Shown: one piece after another, positions 57,983 through 64,000 of the stretch
Layout: the number at the start of each line of letters is the position of its first letter
How positions within the stretch are numbered: the first letter of the stretch is position 1
Origin: Haliclona indistincta
Lineage: Eukaryota; Porifera; Demospongiae; Haplosclerida; Chalinidae
Reading direction: 5' to 3'
Assembly (NCBI GenBank): GCA_964017065.1
Contig: OZ024787.1
Coordinates: forward strand, 4,389,569 to 4,453,568
DNA length: 64,000 bases
Program-made: the position numbers and the translations under genes
The notes under the pieces: generated by a model
What the model was told of the DNA's origin: nothing
Databases searched by the model: none
The model's input: only the letters and a program-made list of their open reading frames with translations

Positions 57983-58064
57983 ATAGAGACTCTAATGCTG
58001 AAAAATCATTTTTAAATTTACCGCCTTTCTAAATAACGCACATCTCGATTATTATTGAGTGGAC

Positions 58065-59423
58065 ATGGCTACCAGCAGTGATCCTCCTCTCGCGTTGGTT
58101 ACTGGCGCCTCAGGTTACATTGCCAGCCACATAGTCAAGCAGCTGCTTGTACGAGGAGACGTGCGTGTTCGAGGCACCGTGCGCAACCTCAACAATGAAA
58201 AGAAAGTGACCCCATTGCAAGAAATGGTGCCTCAGGCAAAGCATCCTCTGGAGTTGGTCGAAGCTGAGCTAACTAACGCAGAGTCTTGGAAAGAGGCAGT
58301 GAAAGGCTGCAGCTACGTGTATCACGTTGCCTCGCCTATACCAGTTGCTGTTCCTCGTGACGAGAACGTGCTGGTTCGTCCTGCAGTCGAGGGAGCTGTA
58401 AATGTGCTGACTGCTTGCGCTGAAGCAGGCACAGTGAAGCGAGTGGTACTCACCAGCTCTCTGGGAGCTGTCTCTATCGGCATGTACGGAGATATGGGAC
58501 GAGAATACACAGAGGAGGACTGGTCACCAGAGGAGCAATGTCCCCCTTATGAAAAGAGCAAGCTTTTAGCCGAGCGAAGGGCATACGAGTTTGTGGAGAA
58601 ATTGGATGAGGCAAGAAAATTTGAGCTAGTGACTGTCCTTCCAGGCACTGCCATAGGCCCTTTCGCTCATTCTGCATCTGATCCCATCTCGGTTCAGGTG
58701 GTTTCGAGTGTTATTGGAGGGGACACCCCAGCCTTGATAAGACTCTACCTCACTATGGTGGATGTACGAGACCTAGCTGCCGCCCATATTGCAGCAATGG
58801 AGACACCTGAAGCAGCTGGGAAGAGATTCATCGTGTGCCAGTCACCTGGTATGTGGATGCAAGAGCTCGCTGAGGTTATCGCAAAGGAATTTGAACCACA
58901 AGGTTACAAACTGCCTTCCTGGCATATACCCAAACCAGGTCTGTGGCTGGCTAAGTTCTTCAGCCCAGTACTAGCTAGAGTGTATCCAGCGCTAGGCAAG
59001 CAGTTCACTTACAAGACAGACAAAATGAGAGATGTTCTCGGAATAGAGCATCGCGATATAAACATCTCGATCATCGACACTTGCTATGATCTTATAGAAC
59101 GAGGCTTAGTGCAAAAGACCAGCGGTTATCGAGGGAGAACAGAGAAATTACCAACAACACTTGATGAGCAAGAAAAGGTGAAGGATGAGCCAGCAACTCG
59201 AGATGAGAAAAAGGAAGAGCAGACAGTTGAGTCAGTAACGACAAGTAAGAAGGAAGAAGAGAAAGAAAGTGCACTCGAAGAGAAAGAGCTTATCACTGAG
59301 GAGAGTATTGAAGATTGTAGACATGAGGAGGATATTCAAGAGCGAACTATGTCTCAGGTTGGACAAGAGAAAGAAGACAAACATGCTGAAAAGATGAAAA
59401 AGCAACAGCCAAGTACTGTGTAG
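58065..59423 (+). CDS. Dihydroflavonol-4-reductase-like extended SDR (SDR2)
   Basis: It is intronless and 452 residues long, almost identical to SDR1. VTGASGYIASHIVKQLL, VVLTSSLGAV, PPYEKSK and the acidic Lys/Glu-rich tail are all present. A GAG-to-TAG type change after QQPSTV removes the last nine residues found in SDR1 (EDTIPDEEA). The catalytic domain is untouched, so it is likely functional. It is third in the second complete cassette. Confidence 0.87.
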   Translation: MATSSDPPLALVTGASGYIASHIVKQLLVRGDVRVRGTVRNLNNEKKVTPLQEMVPQAKHPLELVEAELTNAESWKEAVKGCSYVYHVASPIPVAVPRDENVLVRPAVEGAVNVLTACAEAGTVKRVVLTSSLGAVSIGMYGDMGREYTEEDWSPEEQCPPYEKSKLLAERRAYEFVEKLDEARKFELVTVLPGTAIGPFAHSASDPISVQVVSSVIGGDTPALIRLYLTMVDVRDLAAAHIAAMETPEAAGKRFIVCQSPGMWMQELAEVIAKEFEPQGYKLPSWHIPKPGLWLAKFFSPVLARVYPALGKQFTYKTDKMRDVLGIEHRDINISIIDTCYDLIERGLVQKTSGYRGRTEKLPTTLDEQEKVKDEPATRDEKKEEQTVESVTTSKKEEEKESALEEKELITEESIEDCRHEEDIQERTMSQVGQEKEDKHAEKMKKQQPSTV

Positions 59424-59639
59424 GACACTATTCCAGATGAAGAAGCTACATAGTATTGTTAGTGTTTGATGTTATTGTAAGAGTTGTTTTTCCACACCAC
59501 GTGCACACAATGCCAGTGAAAAGCATACATGTAGTGCGTTGTCATTTCATCACAGTGCACACATCAAGGATACATAATGAGGGAATGAAGGTCCTATTTA
59601 TCCTTTCATTCTGCTGTCGAGATTTAGAGTTCGTGTTTA

Positions 59640-59960
59640 ATACCATGTGAATTCTCCTCCATTGTCAGTCCAAAACACTTGACACTTTTCCAAATTATTA
59701 CTTGACCAAACTTCTCCACTCACAAAAACACTTGAACGAGTCAACTTTCTCTTGATGATGTAAACCTGCACATAGCGTGTCTTGTCATCGATGAACGTCA
59801 CGAAATACTCAGCTCCACTTAATGACTTCGAACTCATCTTGCCACACACATCACTATGTATCAAGTCGAGGGGTTTGCTGTTCTTCTATCACTCGATTGA
59901 GGAAACGGCTAGGATTCTTGTGTCATATGCATTTACAGCATGGTTGACAGAGCGGTCATG
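59640..59960 (-). mobile_element. Ty1/Copia integrase fragment
   Basis: Minus-strand frames encode a degraded GAG-pre-integrase end (HKNPSRFLNRVIEE) and then MIHSDVCGKM, AEYFVTFIDDKTRYVQVYII and TDNGGEF. These are hallmarks of the Copia integrase core, with the first two catalytic Asp. A stop and frame shift separate the two parts and the rest of pol is absent. It is an old, inactive fragment. Confidence 0.75.
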
Positions 59961-60534
59961 AATCTTAGGTAGTATGGTAGTCAAACTCTTTCACCAACTC
60001 ATCATCCGCTGCAAGTTCCTTGAGACTAGAAGTGCTGTACAAGGAAGTGTACAAGACTACAAGAAGAATGACTGAAAGAACAATACCAAGAGAACACCAT
60101 GAGAATTACACGAGAACACAATAAACGAACTAAACTGACTAGTACATAAATTAAGTGTAAAAAATGTAACAGACAAGTGACAACTAAGAATGTTAAGTGT
60201 CCAACACATACATACATACATACATCTCAGAAAACACATGCCGCTCAATTATTCGCCTCACACTAAGGTGCTCAGCAATAATATAATAATTTGATTTTTA
60301 TCTGTACAGTATACTTCACACAAGAATTGTCATGCAGAGTATGATTCCCAGCAAGTATATTCATGAGACAAAATCGGTACTTGCATTTGAGAGAGAGAGA
60401 GAGCAGTAGAGGAATAGTGAAAATTTATACCAGACCTACATTATAACAAAAAATTAATGTGAAAATGATCAAAGATTTAGCATCCGAAAATTCACGTTGC
60501 AAAGAAATCAATAATGTAAATAATTGATGTAATA
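59961..60534. other. Intergenic 3' of the NLR gene
   Basis: It is AT-rich with a short ATACATAC run (60206-60222). No gene was seen. Confidence 0.5.
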
Positions 60535-62879
60535 CTAGTATTCTTCTTCAATTGGTTCCAGCAGATACTCATAGCGTTCTTCAATGTGTGGTGGTAGGTT
60601 TTCATAGATCGATATGGGAAGTTGTAGCTTCTTTAAATGGCTTTTACCAGCCACCTCAATCAGTTGGAGCATGTTAGCAGAGATGTCAGAAGAAGCATCA
60701 GCCAAGGAGTCTGTTGTCTCTGTCTTAGGCTCAAGCAGATTCATGAAGATATCAGTCGAGTCATTATAAACTGATCTATCATCAACTTGTAATATTTCTA
60801 GGGTGCAGTGTGACTGTACAATGTTAATAAGAACAGGTAGGTCACTGTCTAGTAGACCATCAATATCCAGGCGGGTGAGTGAAGTGATATTCATAATCAG
60901 TGTAGCTAACAGTTGAAGAAGGTTACTTGAGATGATAAGCTTTGTGAGGTTTGTGTTACTTTGTGGGAGAAAGTTAGTTCCCACAATGGTATCATCTTTT
61001 ACTTTTAGTGTTAGTTCTTGCAATGAGGATTGCTGAAATAAGTTTGAGATAAATGTCTCTGTACATGTCTCAGTTGTGTGTATACTGCCATACTCTAGTT
61101 TCCTCAGTTTACTTTCTGGTGTAATTAACTGCTGTAAGGCAACTTCATCATCATGACCAACACTAACATCGATTATCACAAGATTATGAAGTTGACAAAA
61201 GTCGCTCAATTGAGCGATTGTCAGATGAAGAGAAAGAGATGAAGACCACATACCTAGATACCAAATTCCTCCTTTAGCAATAGGAGATGACCTGCAGCCC
61301 TTCAACAAAAGATCGATTCCCTCTTCCCACGTGTCATCAATGTCAAGTCCCCATCTTTCATCAAAGTGGCTGATGCAGAATCCTGTTTCATACCAGTCAA
61401 GACCCACTGCTGGTGAAACATTTATTACATTATTCTTTGCACTATATTCCACCTTGATGCATTCCATAATGCTAGGACACTCGTATGCGCAATGGACCAG
61501 CTGTATAGGATGAGTAGTCAAAACAGAAAAAATATTGGAGGTAAGCTGCTCTACTAACTCTTGGTACACAGGTCGAGGGTAATTATCATTCGTGCACATT
61601 CCTGCTAGAAACCTCACAACAACACTATCTTCCTTTAGCCATTCTACCAGTTCAAAACCACTAGGATTTACAATAGCAATATGGAGGGCAGTCAAGTATT
61701 CTTCAAGAGTGAGATGGAGGAAGGAGTAGGAGCACTCAGGACCTGTACACACATTCAGACTCGTGGTCTTTTTCATCATCCCAAGATGCTCAAAGTCCTC
61801 ACCAAGGTCAGTGAAGACATATTTTTTCTTGCACAGACTCTCATAGGCCACCCTGGCTAGCTGAAGAAGCTGCTGAGCTACTAGAGGAGGAAGCTTACTA
61901 ATGTTTTCTGTATGCTGGAGGGAAGGAGGCATGCAGTACTTACTAAGAACCTGATGTGTGGACATGAGATGCCTGCGAATGAGAGCACGAGTGAGACCAT
62001 CGAAGAGCTCTGTCATGGTTGTAGGGAAGGGAATATCTGTGTCATAGCTGTCCTTGAATATCAGGGCTACAATAACGGCATTGAGGGGGATATACATCAT
62101 ACCATATATGGGAGGATTACCAGTGATGTAAGACAAGAACCCTACGAGGATATTCCCACTAAATACGCTCTCAGCAAACCGCATAATATACTCTTTAGTG
62201 AAGCCTATCACCTCAAGATGTCTGTCTATATTATGTTGGCAGAGTCTCCAGAGGTCAGCACTTACTGAAGGACGACTGGTGACAATAATGGTAGCCTCTG
62301 GCAGGAGCCTACCCTTAAGTAGATCTATGTAGACTGAGCCCTCCTGTCGCTGCTCATAAGGAAGCTCATCAAACCCATCGCACACAATAAGCAAGCCTTT
62401 CCCTCCTCCTATTGCAGCGAAGAGCTCCTTTATGTCAGTGGTAGCATCACATGGCAGCAGGTCTCCAAGGCAACGTGCCTCTTGAGCCTTCTTCTCCCTC
62501 AAGCGAACTAGCACAACCAACTCGTATTGCTTCACACTCTCTAACTCCTCCCACTTGTGACACACCTCCCACGCCAGTGTGCTCTTGCCAATACCTGGTG
62601 CACCCTCCACTAGGACACATCGAACTGGAGTACCACCCTCTCTGGGCTTTAGTATATGATCTAGTGCTATGGGAGTTTTCTCACGCAAGATCTCTTCAGT
62701 TAAACCATGTAGGCTTTTCTTAGTGAACTCATCTGCTTGTTTCCTGGTGATGTCCTTCTTGCTGATGACAGCTAGCTCAATGTAGTACTTGCTGGCAGTA
62801 GTGAGTAGCTTATCATCATCAGGGAGTGGCTGTCGGTATAATTTTTTTAGAAACTGCTTGTACTGGTTTCTGTTGGAAG
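60535..62879 (-). CDS. NLR-type receptor: NACHT ATPase and leucine-rich repeats (partial, large last exon)
   Basis: One long exon of about 781 codons runs from an acceptor (CCTTTTAG|CTTCC) to TAG at 60535. It begins YKQFLKKLYRQPLPDDD and KYYIELAVISKKDITRKQAD, a linker seen before the NACHT in invertebrate NLRs. The Walker A motif is EGAPGIGKSTLAWEVC and Walker B LLIVCDGFDELP, followed by IIVTSRPSVSADLW (sensor) and a winged-helix/NACHT-associated region with SFLHLTLEEYLTALHIA. The C-terminal third has irregular leucine-rich repeats (SLQELTLKVKDD, LTKLIISSNLLQLL, SLTRLDIDGLLDSDLPVL). NLRs are cytosolic immune sensors that oligomerise through NACHT. The N-terminal effector domain would be on upstream exons, not identified before the window end. 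Confidence 0.86.
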
Positions 62880-62944
62880 CTAAAAGGAAAATTCATAATC
62901 ATTAGTCAAATTGAATAGCTGTAGTTTTTGTTAGGTCATTAGCT

Positions 62945-63050
62945 AGCCTAGTCTCAAGGCTCCACCCCTCTCAGCTGATTTTGCTCTGAGAGAGGGCCTG
63001 GTCGCTAATATCTCATGTGACATTGATGTCAGGTAGACAGGTAGTTAGTG
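62945..63050. repeat. Dispersed repeat, inverted relative to the EXOC3 introns
   Basis: GGCTCCACCCCTCTC, GGCCTGGTCGCTAATATCTC and GATGTCAGGTAGACAG match the complement of 5112-5240 and 26030-26130. Confidence 0.6.
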
Positions 63051-63734
63051 AGCGTGGGCACGATAGCCTGCATGCCCACGCATTTTGTCTCACTTGCAGT
63101 CACACCGAACGATGCAACAGCAACCAGTACACTCACGCCAAGGCGATTTTTTCTAGACTATACGCAATGCTGCCTACGCTTTGAATTTTCGATCGGTGCT
63201 GAGCAGTCGACGCACGCCAATCAGCTAGATATGAGACATACACGCACAGTACGAAAAATGGATCGGCTAATCCCAAGATGCGTTGGTAGAGACCGCCGTT
63301 GAACATAACCTTGCGCATGCCAGTTTCCAAGACCACAGTTCCTGCAGTCGATGCGGTGAAGCCGAGGCATGAGGCGAAGCCGAGTACAACACCCCGAGCG
63401 CGATAATTTTGTATTGCACGAGCAGACGATGCTTTTACTGGTTTGTAGCATGACAGCCCGCCACAGTCGCTAGATCTTCTATCTAGGGCGACTTTCTTTG
63501 AGGAGTAAATTAAGGCCAGTCTCCGCCCCCAGTGGTATTAACTTCCCTGCCCAGAGGAGGTACGACACAGGCACCTCAAGTTTTAATTAGCGCTTGGGTA
63601 AGTGCCAAAATTTTGTCGCCGAGTCGCAAAATTATGAATTATGTTGCTTACAATATTATTTCCTCTAATAATTGCCCGGGCGTTTATTTTTTCAAGAGGC
63701 TTTTGGCAGAAAAATTCTCCCTAAAAATAAAAAT
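63051..63734. other. Upstream region of the NLR, no recognised exon
   Basis: Short ORFs here lack death-fold, CARD or other effector domain features. Confidence 0.4.
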
Positions 63735-63800
63735 AATTCTACAACCAGGATTCAAACCCGCGACTTTCACATCGCTAAGGTGACTGCTCAACGCGGTACA
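63735..63800 (-). repeat. tRNA-like sequence, probable SINE or tRNA pseudogene
   Basis: On the minus strand, TACCGCGTTGAGCAGTCACC is followed by a 7-base loop with AGC in the anticodon place. Then come GTCGCGGGTTTGAATCCTGG, a good B-box, and an A/T-rich tail. The T-stem pairs poorly, so it is not called a functional tRNA. Confidence 0.4.
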
Positions 63801-64000
63801 CAATTTCCACCACTTTTAATGAAGAACAATGCGTTGCTTACTTATTTCGTACCCGGCATTTATTAGAGACCTGCCGACTATTCGAAACCCAGCGTTAAAT
63901 AGAACAAATATGGTAATTGGATCATTGTGAGGTGCGTTGAGGTGCCAGTGTTGTACCTCTTCTGTTCCCTACCTATGCTTGTCCCCAGACCACACCTCTT

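Overview
The window reads as metazoan nuclear DNA, most likely from a sponge (demosponge). Genes are split by short GT-AG introns (about 50-400 bp). The identifiable proteins are animal-type: exocyst Sec6, MTH1, a platelet-activating-factor acetylhydrolase (PAF-AH), an astacin, a tetraspanin and a NACHT-LRR receptor. Spacing is compact and foldback or MITE DNA is abundant. Sponge is an inference; no species can be proven from the sequence alone.

Layout. Bases 1-28.4 kb hold three tandem minus-strand copies of EXOC3/Sec6. Copies A (762-8162) and C (21681-28352) are intact 26-exon genes. Copy B (8796-21048) is a wreck: exons are deleted, two exons are frameshifted, and about 6 kb of transposon debris ends in a 200-N gap. 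Each unit also carries the acidic last exon of a plus-strand neighbour whose body lies left of the window. At 28.5-30.8 kb are NUDT1 (MTH1) and a RING/TRAF-type zinc-finger gene. The RING gene is divergent from the first PAF-AH gene, with 80 bp between their start codons.

Bases 30.8-59.4 kb are a repeated cassette: PAF-AH type A, PAF-AH type B, then an intronless dihydroflavonol-reductase-like SDR. The best cassette is P3-P4-SDR1 (35.3-41.1 kb). A second is P5-P6-SDR2 (54.0-59.4 kb), with a decayed P5. A third is reduced to P1, an SDR remnant and P2, a PAF-AH whose start codon is fused to exon 4. A membrane-anchored astacin lies inside this third cassette. Bases 41.1-54.0 kb form a repeat-rich island with several foldback elements, hairpin-capped repeats, a tetraspanin sandwiched between repeats, and a possible new three-exon small gene.

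Bases 59.4-64 kb contain a Copia integrase fragment, the NACHT-LRR part of an NLR gene whose N-terminal exons were not found, and a tRNA-like SINE piece.

Functionally the intact genes are exocytosis (EXOC3), nucleotide-pool sanitation (NUDT1), ubiquitin ligation (RING), phospholipid or PAF hydrolysis (PAF-AH), NAD(P)-dependent reduction (SDR), extracellular proteolysis (astacin) and innate immunity (NLR). The PAF-AH and SDR genes duplicate as a unit, which suggests a linked role. All exon models here were made by hand from splice sites, phase and protein similarity recalled from family knowledge; no search was run.
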